64,000 nucleotides of DNA from Propionivibrio soli (GTDB lineage: Bacteria; Pseudomonadota; Gammaproteobacteria; Burkholderiales; Rhodocyclaceae), in NCBI RefSeq assembly GCF_025770765.1, contig NZ_JANZKY010000018.1:1-64000 (forward strand). The letters run 5' to 3'. Under the pieces are notes generated by a model. That model was not told where the DNA came from. It ran no database searches and worked only from the letters and a program-made list of their open reading frames with translations. Position 1 is the first letter of the stretch, and each line of letters starts with the position of its first letter. Position numbers and translations under genes: made by a program. Below are positions 38,548-48,042 of the stretch, piece by piece.

Positions 38548-39891
38548 CTAAGCTACCCGTCGGCAGCGCTCGATGTAGTCTCGGTACCACAAACCGCTTT
38601 GCTTGATCGTCCGCTGTTGCGTTTCGTAATCGATGTGGATGATGCCGAAGCGGCGTGAGTATCCCCAGCCCCACTCGAAGTTGTCGAGCAGCGACCAGAC
38701 GAGATAGCCGATGAGTGGAGTTCCTTGCGCGCGCGCGCGGGCGACCGCCGCCAGATGGCCCTCTAAATACGATTGCCGGCCCTCGTCGCGTATTTCGCCG
38801 TTGCTCACTTCGTCGTGGAAAGCGGCGCCGTTCTCGGCGACGTACATCGCCGGCGGTGCGTAGTCCTGGTGGATCCGCATGATGATGTCGTAGAGACCGT
38901 CGGGGAATACTTCCCATTCCATGGCGGTGTACGCGGCATCTGCGGGTTGGACTTGCGCCGCATGCGGATACGGCAGGCTGCCGTCGTGGGTCACGTGACC
39001 CCGCGTGTAATAGTTGAGGCCAAGCGCGTCGATGGGCTGGCGAATGATCTCCATGTCGCCCGGCTGTACGAGCGTGGCTGGCGCAGCTTCGCCGTAACCA
39101 TCCCAGATATCTTGCGGGTAATGCCCAAGGAAAAGGGGATCGGCGAACCAGCGGTTGAAGATGCCGTAGGCGTGGTGGGCCGCGGCTTCCGATTCGGGGC
39201 GCGCATCGGCGGCGTAGTAGGGTTTCACGTCGAGGACGATGCCGAGCTTTGCAGTGTGCGTATGGGCACGCAGGGCCGGCATGGCGAGGCCGTGCGCGAG
39301 CAGTAGGTGATGCGCGGCGGCGAGCGCCTTGCGGATGTCTTGTTCGCCGGGGGCGTGGCGACCTTCGAGGTGGCCGACGATGGCCGAGCAGCGCGGCTCG
39401 TTGAGTGTCGCGTAGGTATGCACGCGGTCGCCCAATCGCTTGACAACTACCTCGGCGTAGGCGGCGAAGGCGGCGCTCGTGTCGCGGTTCATCCAGCCGC
39501 CCCGTTCAGCGAGCGAAAGCGGCAGATCCCAGTGATAGAGCGTGACGAAAGGCGCAATGCCGGCGGCGAGCAGCTTGTCGACCAGCCGGTCGTAGAAGTC
39601 GAGCCCTTTCTCGTTCACGGCGCCAACCCCGTCCGGAACGACGCGCGGCCAGGCGATGGAGAAGCGATAGGCGTTCAGGTTGAGCGACTGCATGAGCGCA
39701 ATGTCTTCCTCGACGCGGTGGTAGTGGTCGCACGCCACGTCGCCGGTGCTCTTGTCAGCGATTCGGCCGCTGTGATGGGAAAAATGGTCCCACATGCTGG
39801 GCTTGCGCCCGTCCTCGGACGCCGCGCCTTCGATCTGATAGGACGAGGTGGCGGAACCGAACAGGAAGTCTTTGGGAAACGGCGACGACAT
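38548..39891 (-). CDS. Family GH1 beta-glucosidase
   Basis: A 447-residue cytosolic glycosidase that releases terminal beta-linked glucose (or related sugars) from oligosaccharides. FLFGSATSSYQIEGA is the GH1 N-terminal signature, TLNEPRC holds the acid/base glutamate, and YVAENGAAF the nucleophile glutamate. No signal peptide. It is the last gene of the six-gene sugar operon, 63 bases after the GH2 gene. Confidence 0.95.
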   Translation of the reverse strand: MSSPFPKDFLFGSATSSYQIEGAASEDGRKPSMWDHFSHHSGRIADKSTGDVACDHYHRVEEDIALMQSLNLNAYRFSIAWPRVVPDGVGAVNEKGLDFYDRLVDKLLAAGIAPFVTLYHWDLPLSLAERGGWMNRDTSAAFAAYAEVVVKRLGDRVHTYATLNEPRCSAIVGHLEGRHAPGEQDIRKALAAAHHLLLAHGLAMPALRAHTHTAKLGIVLDVKPYYAADARPESEAAAHHAYGIFNRWFADPLFLGHYPQDIWDGYGEAAPATLVQPGDMEIIRQPIDALGLNYYTRGHVTHDGSLPYPHAAQVQPADAAYTAMEWEVFPDGLYDIIMRIHQDYAPPAMYVAENGAAFHDEVSNGEIRDEGRQSYLEGHLAAVARARAQGTPLIGYLVWSLLDNFEWGWGYSRRFGIIHIDYETQQRTIKQSGLWYRDYIERCRRVA

Positions 39892-39954
39892 GGGTGGAAT
39901 CCTTCCGAAAAGGTGACGAGGGGGGCGAGGGGCGGGCTAGCAGCCGTGCAGCGG

Positions 39955-42471
39955 CTAATCGGGGGGCGCCTGATAGCTGTGCCACAGCGAAAAGATGCGT
40001 ATCGATTCGAACGGCGATGGCTGGGCATCGGGCGGATACGTGATCGTGATTTGTCGCGGTTCGCCGGGGAACAGGTCGAAGAGGTTGTCATCCGGCCGCA
40101 CCTCGGGCGATGCGAACGAAACCTGTACGGCAAGGGCGAGGCTTTCGGCTCCCACCGTCAGGGTCGCTTTGCCCGGCGCGTCGGACCGCCAGTGCGTGCG
40201 TATGCGCGGATCGGAAAGCTCGATGAAGCGGGGGACGGTGAATAGTGCGGTCTGCCGCGATAGCACCTCGCCGGTCGCGGCGTCTTCGAGGCGAGTGGCG
40301 AGCACGGCGTTTTCGTTGCGCACGTCCAGGGCCGGGTCGAGAACGACGTCGGCATGATGGACGACCTGCCCCGGTTCGAGAACGACATCGCGCGTCTCCT
40401 CGGCCGCGAGCGTCCGCCCGGCGACATCGCGCAGTTGCCAGCGCAGCCGGGCCCTGCGCGACGTGGGAGCGTCGTGGATCGTGAACAGCGCGTAACGGTC
40501 GATCGTGTTGTGGACCGTGTTGTACGGGCCGATCGTCAAGTCGCCTTCGGTGCGCAAGTAAACGAGGCTTGGCGCATAGGCGCGCCGCGCCTCGAAATGC
40601 AGCGCCTTCCACCGCCCGCCATACTCGATCGAACTCCAGGAGGCGACGGGCCAGCAGTCGTTGATCTGCCAATAGAGGCAGCCCATCGTACGTGGCATGC
40701 GATGGCGGAAGTGCTCGATCCCGATCTTCATGCACCACGCCTGATTCAGTTGCGACAGGTAGGCGAGGGCACGGTATGAGTAAGCATGGCGGAAACGTTG
40801 GTTGATGTAATGCAGCATCGTCGCGTTGCCGCCGCCGTTCTTCTGGTGGTTTTCCATCACCGGCGCGAAGACGTTCAGCGCCTCGTGCGGGCAAAAGGTG
40901 GCGGCGAGTTCCGGCGACGCGTAGCTCTGCATGCCGAACTCGGAGCAGAAACGGACATCGAGGGCCTCGTAGCTCTTGACCGGGGCGCGCTCGTGCCAGA
41001 CCTTCCAGTAGTGGACGTCCCCGGCGCGGCCGTCGTTGGCGTCGGCGAGATAAGCGCCGGGTGTCCAGGGAGAACTCGGCCAGTAGGGCGTAACCCCGTC
41101 GAGTTCCTGCACGCGCTGGGGCAGCAGGCGGTGGAACAGCCGCTCGTTGTCGGCCGCTATGGACGGCTTTTCGCGCATGCGATCGGCGTAGTAGCCGATC
41201 ATTTCGTTTTCGTTGTTTCCGCACCAGAGTGCGAGACAGGCATGGTGCCGTAGGCGCCGGATCTGATCGGATGCCTCGGCATCGACGAGTGCGACATACT
41301 CTGCGTCGCCCGGGTACAGGCTGCAGGCGAACATGAAGTCCTGCCAGACGAGGATGCCCAGCTCGTCGCACAACTCGTAGAACGCGTCGTCCTCATAAAC
41401 GCCGCCGCCCCAGACGCGCAGCATGTTCATGTTGGCGTCGACGGCGGCCGTGAGCCTTTCCCGATAGCGCGCGCGGTCGCATTCGGTAATGAAGGCATGG
41501 TCGGGAATCCAGTTCGCGCCTTTGGCAAAGATGGGGCGGCCATTCACCCGGAAGTAGAACGTCTCCCCGTCGGCGTCGTTTTCGCGCACGAGATCGACCG
41601 TGCGCAGGCCGATTGCCTTTTCGCACCGGTCGATTTCCTGGCCGCTGCGGTCGCGCAGGACAGCGCGAAGCGTGTAGAGCGGCTGCTCGCCCTGGCCGTT
41701 GGGCCACCACAGCCGGGGCGTACTGACGACGGCCAGGCCGTCCGTGAAGGAAGCGACCCGTCGGCCGTCGATCTCAAGTTCGGCTTCGAGGACGCAACCC
41801 TTGGCATCGCCGACGATCTCCGGCGTGAACGTCAATTCGACCTCGCCCGTGGGGCGGTGGAATTGACCCACGCGAACGCCGTCGAGGCGTGCTCCCGACC
41901 AAGCCTCGATGCGCAGCGAGCGCCAGATGCCGCAAGTAACGAAGCGCGGGCCCCAATCCCAGCTGTATTGGTACTGCGCCTTGCGGATTCTCGACCGGCC
42001 GCCGACCGGGTCGTTGCGCTCGCGGTAGGGTTGCCACGCTTCGTGCTCGGCGATGTAGTCGAGCGTATTGCGGAAGTCGATCTCCAGTCGGTTCTCGCCG
42101 GGCCGGAGCAGGTCGCGGATTGGAAAACGGTACGTGCAGAACATGTTTTCGGTCGTTCCGACCACCGTGCCGTTGAGGCGGATGCTGGCGAGGGTGTCGA
42201 GCCCGTCGGCCACCAATTCCACCTGCTCCTGCTGGAGCATCTGCTCGTCCACCTTCAGCACGCAGCGATACGACCAGTCTTCGCGCTCGATCCATTGCAG
42301 ATCGTTTTCGTTGGTTCCGTAAAACGGATCGGGGATGAGGCCGTTGCGGTACAGGTCGGTGTGGACGCATCCGGGGACACGAGCCGGGTACCAGGCGCCG
42401 TCCCGGGGAAAGGAAACTTCCCAATTGTCATGAAGAGGCAGGCGCAAACGGGGCATGCTGTCGTTCCTCAT
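39955..42471 (-). CDS. Family GH2 beta-mannosidase
   Basis: An 838-residue glycosidase that removes terminal beta-mannose. N-terminal sugar-binding domain (LHDNWEVSFPRDGAWYPARVPGCVHTDL), immunoglobulin-like domain, then a TIM barrel with WCGNNENEMIGYY (acid/base glutamate) and RFCSEFGMQSY (nucleophile), motifs closer to beta-mannosidase than to beta-galactosidase. No signal peptide is seen, so it probably acts on imported oligosaccharides. The start is the ATG at 42471 with GGGAGA 3 bases upstream; the 56 extra upstream codons overlap the ATPase gene and are not family-like. Confidence 0.92.
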   Translation of the reverse strand: MRNDSMPRLRLPLHDNWEVSFPRDGAWYPARVPGCVHTDLYRNGLIPDPFYGTNENDLQWIEREDWSYRCVLKVDEQMLQQEQVELVADGLDTLASIRLNGTVVGTTENMFCTYRFPIRDLLRPGENRLEIDFRNTLDYIAEHEAWQPYRERNDPVGGRSRIRKAQYQYSWDWGPRFVTCGIWRSLRIEAWSGARLDGVRVGQFHRPTGEVELTFTPEIVGDAKGCVLEAELEIDGRRVASFTDGLAVVSTPRLWWPNGQGEQPLYTLRAVLRDRSGQEIDRCEKAIGLRTVDLVRENDADGETFYFRVNGRPIFAKGANWIPDHAFITECDRARYRERLTAAVDANMNMLRVWGGGVYEDDAFYELCDELGILVWQDFMFACSLYPGDAEYVALVDAEASDQIRRLRHHACLALWCGNNENEMIGYYADRMREKPSIAADNERLFHRLLPQRVQELDGVTPYWPSSPWTPGAYLADANDGRAGDVHYWKVWHERAPVKSYEALDVRFCSEFGMQSYASPELAATFCPHEALNVFAPVMENHQKNGGGNATMLHYINQRFRHAYSYRALAYLSQLNQAWCMKIGIEHFRHRMPRTMGCLYWQINDCWPVASWSSIEYGGRWKALHFEARRAYAPSLVYLRTEGDLTIGPYNTVHNTIDRYALFTIHDAPTSRRARLRWQLRDVAGRTLAAEETRDVVLEPGQVVHHADVVLDPALDVRNENAVLATRLEDAATGEVLSRQTALFTVPRFIELSDPRIRTHWRSDAPGKATLTVGAESLALAVQVSFASPEVRPDDNLFDLFPGEPRQITITYPPDAQPSPFESIRIFSLWHSYQAPPD

Positions 42472-42484
42472 AGTTCTCCCGGCT

Positions 42485-43573
42485 CTACAGCCGCCGCTCG
42501 GTTTCGCGTGAGAACACCGAGAGGCGGTCGAGATCGAAATGCAAGGGCACGGTTTGCCGGTCAAGGCGCGCTTCGCGGGGATCGACGCGCAGGGACATGG
42601 CTTCGTCGCCGACCTTTGTCCACACCAAAGTATCGGCACCGAGAGGCTCGACGTAATCGATGCGCGCCATTACTCCGGTGTTGCTCGTGCCACCTGCTTC
42701 GCCGAAACAGACGTTCTCGGGTCGTACGCCAAGTGCGATCTCCTGGCCAGCGACCGGCGGCGCCTTGAAGCGATAGCGCGACAGATCGACCTGGAATCCC
42801 GTGCATGCGGCGACCGGTCGTCCGGCTTCGATGGCGATGCGGCCCTTGAGAATGTTCATCGGGCTGGCACCGATGAACCCGGCCACGAACAGGTTCTCCG
42901 GCTCGTCGTAGAGCGTCTGGGGCTCGGCGTGCTGCTGAATCACGCCGCCTTTGAGAACGACGATCGACGAAGCCATCGTCATGGCCTCGACCTGGTCATG
43001 CGTCACGTAGATGCTCGTTACGCCGAGGGTGTCATGCAGTCGGCGGATTTCACCGCGCATCTGCGAACGCAGCTTGGCGTCGAGGTTCGACAGCGGTTCG
43101 TCGAAGAGGAAGAGACTCACGTCGCGTACGAGGGCGCGGCCGATGGCGGCGCGCTGACGTTGCCCGCCCGAAAGCTGCGATGGTTTGCGGTCGAGAAGTT
43201 CAGTCAGGTGCAGCATCGTTGCCGCTTTTTCGACCTTGCGTTCGATCTCGCTGCGCTTGAGGCCGGCGACCTGGAGGCCGAAGCTCATGTTGCCGCGTAC
43301 GGTCATCGTCGGATACAGCGCGTACGACTGGAAAACCATCGACAGGCCCCGATCCTTCGGTTCCAGCCCGATCACGTCCTTGCCGTCGATCTCGATCCGA
43401 CCCGATGTCGGCGATTCCAACCCGGCAATGATGTTGAGCAGGGTGGACTTGCCGCAACCCGATGGGCCGAGTAAGACGAGAAACTCTTTTTCGCGCACCG
43501 ACAGGTTGATGTTCTCGAAGACCGCGGTGTTATCAAACCGCTTGCTCAAATTGACGATGTTTAACTCGGACAT
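42485..43573 (-). CDS. Sugar ABC transporter ATP-binding protein (MalK/UgpC type)
   Basis: A 362-residue ATPase that powers sugar import. Walker A GPSGCGKST, signature LSGGQRQR, Walker B LFLFDEPLSNLDA, and His loop VTHDQ. The C-terminal TOBE region (about 240-362, GVRPENVCFGE) is typical of MalK-like ATPases. It sits between the permeases and the glycosidases in one operon (gaps of 27 and 13 bases). Confidence 0.95.
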   Translation of the reverse strand: MSELNIVNLSKRFDNTAVFENINLSVREKEFLVLLGPSGCGKSTLLNIIAGLESPTSGRIEIDGKDVIGLEPKDRGLSMVFQSYALYPTMTVRGNMSFGLQVAGLKRSEIERKVEKAATMLHLTELLDRKPSQLSGGQRQRAAIGRALVRDVSLFLFDEPLSNLDAKLRSQMRGEIRRLHDTLGVTSIYVTHDQVEAMTMASSIVVLKGGVIQQHAEPQTLYDEPENLFVAGFIGASPMNILKGRIAIEAGRPVAACTGFQVDLSRYRFKAPPVAGQEIALGVRPENVCFGEAGGTSNTGVMARIDYVEPLGADTLVWTKVGDEAMSLRVDPREARLDRQTVPLHFDLDRLSVFSRETERRL

Positions 43574-43600
43574 GTGTTGTTTCCCTTATGCAATACCGGT

Positions 43601-44455
43601 TCAACCCTTCACGGCACCCGATGTGATTCCGCGCACGAAATAGCGTCCGGAAGCCAGGTAGACGAGCAGCGGCGTGGCGGCGGTGAGAATGGTGGCGGCC
43701 ATGTTCACGTTGTATTCCTTCTCGCCGAAGGTCGAATTCACCAAGTTGTTCAGCTGGGCGGTCATCGGCAGGTTGTCGCGGCCGGCGAAGATCAGCCCGA
43801 GGAGGTAATCGTTCCAGATGCCGGTGACCTGCAGGATCACCGCCACGACGAGGATCGACGGCGACATCGGCAGCATGATGCGCCAATAGATCTGCATGAA
43901 CCCGGCGCCATCCACGCGCGCCGCCTTCATGATCTCGGTGGGCAGGGAGGCGTAGAAATTGCGGAAGATCAGCGTCAACACCGGCAGCCCGAACAAGACG
44001 TGGATGGCGATGATTCCCGGCAGCGTGCCGTAGATGCCGAGCGTGCGTGTCATGATGACGAGCGGATAAAGCAGAACCTGATACGGAATGAAGGCGCCGG
44101 CCATCAGCAGACCGAGCATCAGTTCGGCGCGGCGCACGTTCCACAGTGCGAGCGCGTAGCCGTTGAGCGAACTCAGGGCGACCGAGAGGATGACGCTCGG
44201 CACCATGATCTTCAGCGAATTGCCGAATCCACCGCGGATGCCGTCGCACGCCATGCCGATGCACGCGCTCGACCACGCCTTGAACCAGGCGCTGAAATTC
44301 GGATCGAGGGGCAGGGCGAAAATGTTGCCTTCGCGAATCTCCGGCATTCCTTTCAGCGAGGTGGTGACCATGATGTACACCGGGATGAGGAAGAACGCGG
44401 TACTTACCGCGAGGAAGGCGTAGATGCCGATGCGGCCGATGATCTTGCTGTTCAT
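43601..44455 (-). CDS. Sugar ABC transporter permease (MalG/UgpE-like)
   Basis: A 284-residue membrane protein with six predicted spans and the cytoplasmic EAA loop (EIMKAARVDGAGFMQIYWRIMLPM) that docks with the ATPase. It matches the MalG-type permeases of the carbohydrate uptake family 1. The start is set at MNSKIIGRIGIYAF; the frame is open further upstream into the preceding permease gene. Confidence 0.93.
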   Translation of the reverse strand: MNSKIIGRIGIYAFLAVSTAFFLIPVYIMVTTSLKGMPEIREGNIFALPLDPNFSAWFKAWSSACIGMACDGIRGGFGNSLKIMVPSVILSVALSSLNGYALALWNVRRAELMLGLLMAGAFIPYQVLLYPLVIMTRTLGIYGTLPGIIAIHVLFGLPVLTLIFRNFYASLPTEIMKAARVDGAGFMQIYWRIMLPMSPSILVVAVILQVTGIWNDYLLGLIFAGRDNLPMTAQLNNLVNSTFGEKEYNVNMAATILTAATPLLVYLASGRYFVRGITSGAVKG

Positions 44456-44471
44456 GATTTCGTGGCTCCCG

Positions 44472-45344
44472 TCAGCGGCGCAATTTGTGGAAGCTGTAGG
44501 CGACGTAAGGCGCAACGACGGCAATCGTCGTCATCAGCAGCATGACGGCCGCCGCACTTGCCATGCCGATGTTGGCGCGCTCGAAGGTCAGGTCGATGAC
44601 GAACTTCGCCGGCAGGTCGGACGCATTGCCCGGTCCGCCACGGGTAAGGGCGACGACGAGGTCGTAGGCCTTGACGACCGCCATCGCGAGCAGCACGACG
44701 CAGGTCATGACCATCGGCCGTAACATCGGCAGCACGATCGACAGGTAGGTCCGCCAGGCCGGAATGCCATCGATAGCCGTCGCTTTCCAGATGTCGCGGT
44801 CGATTCCGCGCAGGCCGGCGAGGAGAATGGCCATCACCAGTCCCGACGATTGCCAGACGGCCGCAATGACGATCGCGTAGATGGCTTTATCGGGGTTGAT
44901 CAGCCAATCGAACGAGAAATCGGCGAAGCCCAGATCGCGGACGAATTTCTGCAGGCCCAGCGTCGGGTTCATGAACCACTGCCACGCCAGGCCGGTGACG
45001 ATGAACGACATTGAGAGCGGGTACAGGAAGATTGTACGGAACAACGACTCCGCGCGAATTCGCTGGTCGATCATGATCGCCAGAAGGAAACCGAAGGCGA
45101 GTGTGATCGAGATGAAGCAGCCGCCATATATGAACAGGTTGGAGAAGGCAACGTGGAAGCGCTCGGTGTCGAAGAGGCGCACGTATTGCGTGAAACCGAC
45201 GAACTCGTAGCGCGGAATCAGCTGCGTCTTGGTAAACGAGATGACGCCAGTCCATGAGATGGCAACGAGCATGATGCCGATCGCCGCGACCGTCGTCAGC
45301 GTGATCGTCACCAGCGCAGGCAGCTTGGCGCGAAAGGAGAGCAT
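44472..45344 (-). CDS. Sugar ABC transporter permease (MalF/UgpA-like)
   Basis: A 290-residue membrane protein with six predicted spans and the EAA-type loop (DIWKATAIDGIPAWRTYLSIVLPML). It forms the import channel with the second permease 16 bases downstream. Confidence 0.93.
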   Translation of the reverse strand: MLSFRAKLPALVTITLTTVAAIGIMLVAISWTGVISFTKTQLIPRYEFVGFTQYVRLFDTERFHVAFSNLFIYGGCFISITLAFGFLLAIMIDQRIRAESLFRTIFLYPLSMSFIVTGLAWQWFMNPTLGLQKFVRDLGFADFSFDWLINPDKAIYAIVIAAVWQSSGLVMAILLAGLRGIDRDIWKATAIDGIPAWRTYLSIVLPMLRPMVMTCVVLLAMAVVKAYDLVVALTRGGPGNASDLPAKFVIDLTFERANIGMASAAAVMLLMTTIAVVAPYVAYSFHKLRR

Positions 45345-45425
45345 GGGAAACTCCCGGTGGAAACGGGCTTGCGGGTTGCGCGTCCACGCCGGAACTCCGG
45401 CGTGGAACGTGAAGGTGGAACGGCG

Positions 45426-46670
45426 TCAGCGCGACTGTCGGATGGCGTTGGCGATCAGGTTCGACGCCGCCGTGGCGTCGATCGACTTGTCGTTCCAGAA
45501 CTTGGTGAGCGCGTCATGCACCGCGCCCATCATGTCGCCCGACAGCGCCATCGCGAAGTTGGGCAACTGGTTCTCGGGCTTGCTCAGCACGGTACGGCCG
45601 AGTTGTGCGCATTGATCCATGCTGGAGAGATCGACGTCGGTGCGCGCGGGAATCGACCCCTTGACCTTGGCCAGGGCCAGTTGCACCTGCGGGTCCATGA
45701 TCGTGTTCGCCAGTTCGACCTGTGCCTTGGTCGGCTTGTCGCCGCCATTCTTCGGGAAGGCGAAGGTGTCGACGACGAGGATGTAGGCGTCCTGATTTCC
45801 GGGCGCCATCGCGCAGCCGTATTCCTTGCCGGCCGTCATGCCCGCAGCGACGAACTCGCCTTTGGCCCAGTCGCCCATGAACTGCACGGCGGCCTTGCCG
45901 GTGATGACCATGTTCGTGGCATCGTTCCAGTTGCGTCCCGGGCTGCCTTCGTCGACGAACGCCTTGAGGTCCTTGAACGTCTTCAACGCTTTCACGACGG
46001 GCTCGCTCTTCGCGTATTCGGCGTTCTTCTCGACGAAGAGTTTCCGGTAGGCGTCCTTGCCGGCGACGCCGACGAGCACGCTGTTGAAGAACACCCGCTC
46101 CTGCCACGGTTGACCGCCGAGCGCGATCGGGGTGATGCCGGCCGCCTTGATCTTCGGCGCATCAGCAAGGAAACCTTCCCACGTTTTCGGCGGCGTCAGC
46201 CCGAGCTGCTGGAAGACCTTGGTGTTGTAGAACATCCAGTTGTCCGCGTGCACCGTGATCGGTGCGGCGATGATGTGGCCTTCCGACGAGAGCTTGTCGG
46301 TAATGAGCTTGGGCAATACCGCGGACCACTTGCCGTCGCGGGCGACCGTGTCCATCGACGCTAGCATGCCTTGGTCCGCCAGATTGAGCAGGTCCACGCC
46401 AAGATTCCATTGGATCGCCGCCGGTGCGTCACCGCCCATGATGCGGTTGACGGCGGATGCGCGCGCTGCCGATCCCCCGACCACGGCGCTGTCCTTCCAG
46501 CCACCGCCCCTCGCCTCAAAGGCCTTGGCGATTACGCTGATCGACTTGGCCTCGCTGCCTGACGTCCACCAATGAACCACGTCGGCCGTCATTTCCTTCG
46601 GCGCGGCCGAAGCCGCCAGAGACACCGAAATGACACAAAGGCCGGTTAGAAAACGCGCCGGGTATTTCAT
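45426..46670 (-). CDS. Sugar ABC transporter substrate-binding protein
   Basis: A 414-residue periplasmic binding protein. A signal peptide (MKYPARFLTGLCVISVSLAASA) is followed by DVVHWWTSGSEAKSI, typical of cluster 1 extracellular solute-binding proteins. It is first in the operon and carries GGAG before the ATG. With GH2 and GH1 enzymes downstream, the likely ligands are manno- or gluco-oligosaccharides; this is inference. Confidence 0.93.
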   Translation of the reverse strand: MKYPARFLTGLCVISVSLAASAAPKEMTADVVHWWTSGSEAKSISVIAKAFEARGGGWKDSAVVGGSAARASAVNRIMGGDAPAAIQWNLGVDLLNLADQGMLASMDTVARDGKWSAVLPKLITDKLSSEGHIIAAPITVHADNWMFYNTKVFQQLGLTPPKTWEGFLADAPKIKAAGITPIALGGQPWQERVFFNSVLVGVAGKDAYRKLFVEKNAEYAKSEPVVKALKTFKDLKAFVDEGSPGRNWNDATNMVITGKAAVQFMGDWAKGEFVAAGMTAGKEYGCAMAPGNQDAYILVVDTFAFPKNGGDKPTKAQVELANTIMDPQVQLALAKVKGSIPARTDVDLSSMDQCAQLGRTVLSKPENQLPNFAMALSGDMMGAVHDALTKFWNDKSIDATAASNLIANAIRQSR

Positions 46671-46712
46671 ATCGTCTCCTACGTTAAAGTATCGGGACCG
46701 CTGAAAAGGGGA

Positions 46713-46748
46713 TACAAACGCTTACACAATGTTACGCAAACGTTGTAG
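46713..46748. promoter_or_regulatory. Two LacI-type operators before the sugar operon
   Basis: Site 1 (ATACAAACGCTTACAC, core at 46716-46723) and site 2 (ACGCAAACGTTGTAGT, core AACGTT at 46739-46744) are palindrome-like and resemble LacI-family operators. Site 2 spans the predicted transcription start of the ABC operon, which would block transcription. Site 2 shares 15 bases with the site at 46954. Confidence 0.7.
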
Positions 46749-46755
46749 TAAAAAT

Positions 46756-46784
46756 ACTATCTTACGGCTCCGTCACGATGTCAA
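46756..46784 (-). promoter_or_regulatory. Promoter of the sugar ABC/glycosidase operon
   Basis: On the minus strand a perfect TTGACA (46779-46784) and GATAGT (46756-46761) are separated by 17 bases. The predicted start near 46749 overlaps operator site 2. Confidence 0.7.
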
Positions 46785-46951
46785 CAGATTTTTCTCCGGA
46801 GCGGATGATACTTGTCTGATGCGCGGTAAACCGTTAAACACAATAAAATATCCATTACATTCATATGGATATGAACATGACGTGGTGATGCGCGTGCTAG
46901 GGGTCATCGCAAGCAGAATGATCTGCGAAGCAAGATTCCTTCTTTACGCAC

Positions 46952-46970
46952 AAGCGCAAACGTTGTAGTT
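46952..46970. promoter_or_regulatory. LacI-type operator before the repressor gene
   Basis: AGCGCAAACGTTGTAGTT repeats the 15-base core CGCAAACGTTGTAGT of site 2. It lies about 32 bases before the repressor start, fitting autoregulation. Confidence 0.65.
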
Positions 46971-47001
46971 TTAGAACAAGAATACAGTGGGAGCCGAAGC
47001 A

Positions 47002-48042
47002 ATGAAGAACCGTGAAACGAGTGAGGCACTCGCCGCGGTACCGAAGAAAGCGACGTTGAAAAGCATCGCCGCCCATCTCGGGGTTTCGGTTTCGACGGTG
47101 TCGCGGGCGTTGAAATCGAGTCCCGACATCGGCCGCGAAACCAGAGAACTCGTCAAGAAGGCGGCACAGGAAGTGGGCTACGTTCCGGATCTCGGCGGCG
47201 TGAAGCTGCGCACGGGACGTACGTTCAACCTGCTCTACATCAAGGCGATCCACCCGCAGCAGGACGTCCCAGACGGATCGGTCGCCGCGCAAGTGAGCGC
47301 GATCACGGAGAATCTCGCGGGAACGTCGTACCAACTGCAGCTGATGGCGTGGGACCCAAACGACGAAGAGGCGGCGCCGCTCAAGCGGGCAGTGGAGGGC
47401 CGGCTGGTCGACGGCGTGTTGCTCGACAACACCCGCCCGCTGGATGCGCGCGTGCGCTATCTCCTTCAGATGAACGTGCCTTTTGTGACGTTCGGGCGTA
47501 CTGAACTGTTAACCGAACATCCCTATGTCGACGCCGATAATGAGAAAGCGGCTTTCGATGCGACCTCGCATTTGATCCGTCAAGGGCACAAGCGGATTGC
47601 CTTGATCGGGCCCCCGTTGATTTTCACCTACGCACTCCAGCGTCGGCGCGGGTATTTGCGCGCGATGGAGCAGGGCGGCCTCGACGTCGATGCGGCGTTA
47701 TTCAGTGACGAAGGCGTGAGCGCACGACGCAACCGCGAGGTCGTCCGCCAGATGATGCAGCTTGCCGAACCGCCAACCGGTTTCGTATCGACCAACGATT
47801 CCTCCACGCTCGGCATCCTTGCCGGGCTTCGCGATTCGGGGCGTCTCGTCGGGCGTGATTGCGATGTCGTGTCGCGCGATTATTCGCAGTTCAGCAATTA
47901 CCTCAACCCGCCGCTCTCGACGTGTTACCTCGATATCTACAAAGTTGCGGCCACGATGTCGGAGTTCATCGTGCGCAGTATCGAAGGCGCGCCGGTAACA
48001 CAGTTGCAACGCGTGTTCGAGACGGAGTTCATTCAGCGATAA
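47002..48042 (+). CDS. LacI-family transcriptional repressor
   Basis: A 346-residue regulator. The helix-turn-helix TLKSIAAHLGVSVSTVSRALKSSPDIG near residues 18-45 is followed by a periplasmic-binding-like sugar-sensing domain (VDGVLLDNTRP, FVSTNDSSTLGILAGLRDSG). The ATG at 47002 has GGGAG 8 bases upstream; a GTG at 46987 would add five residues. Divergent from the sugar operon with shared operators, so it is probably the local repressor. The inducer is unknown. Confidence 0.93.
   Translation: MKNRETSEALAAVPKKATLKSIAAHLGVSVSTVSRALKSSPDIGRETRELVKKAAQEVGYVPDLGGVKLRTGRTFNLLYIKAIHPQQDVPDGSVAAQVSAITENLAGTSYQLQLMAWDPNDEEAAPLKRAVEGRLVDGVLLDNTRPLDARVRYLLQMNVPFVTFGRTELLTEHPYVDADNEKAAFDATSHLIRQGHKRIALIGPPLIFTYALQRRRGYLRAMEQGGLDVDAALFSDEGVSARRNREVVRQMMQLAEPPTGFVSTNDSSTLGILAGLRDSGRLVGRDCDVVSRDYSQFSNYLNPPLSTCYLDIYKVAATMSEFIVRSIEGAPVTQLQRVFETEFIQR

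Noticed and set aside
41497-42768. Long 423-codon plus-strand frame opposite the GH2 and ATPase genes
   Set aside because: It runs across the boundary of two clear minus-strand genes and its translation has no family features; it is a shadow of high-GC codon use.
43574-44545. 323-codon plus-strand frame opposite the second permease
   Set aside because: Rich in His, Arg and Asp with no domain features, a typical shadow of a membrane protein gene.
45357-46364. 335-codon plus-strand frame opposite the sugar-binding protein
   Set aside because: The minus-strand gene has a signal peptide, ribosome site and family motifs; the plus frame reads as low-complexity, Arg- and His-rich sequence.
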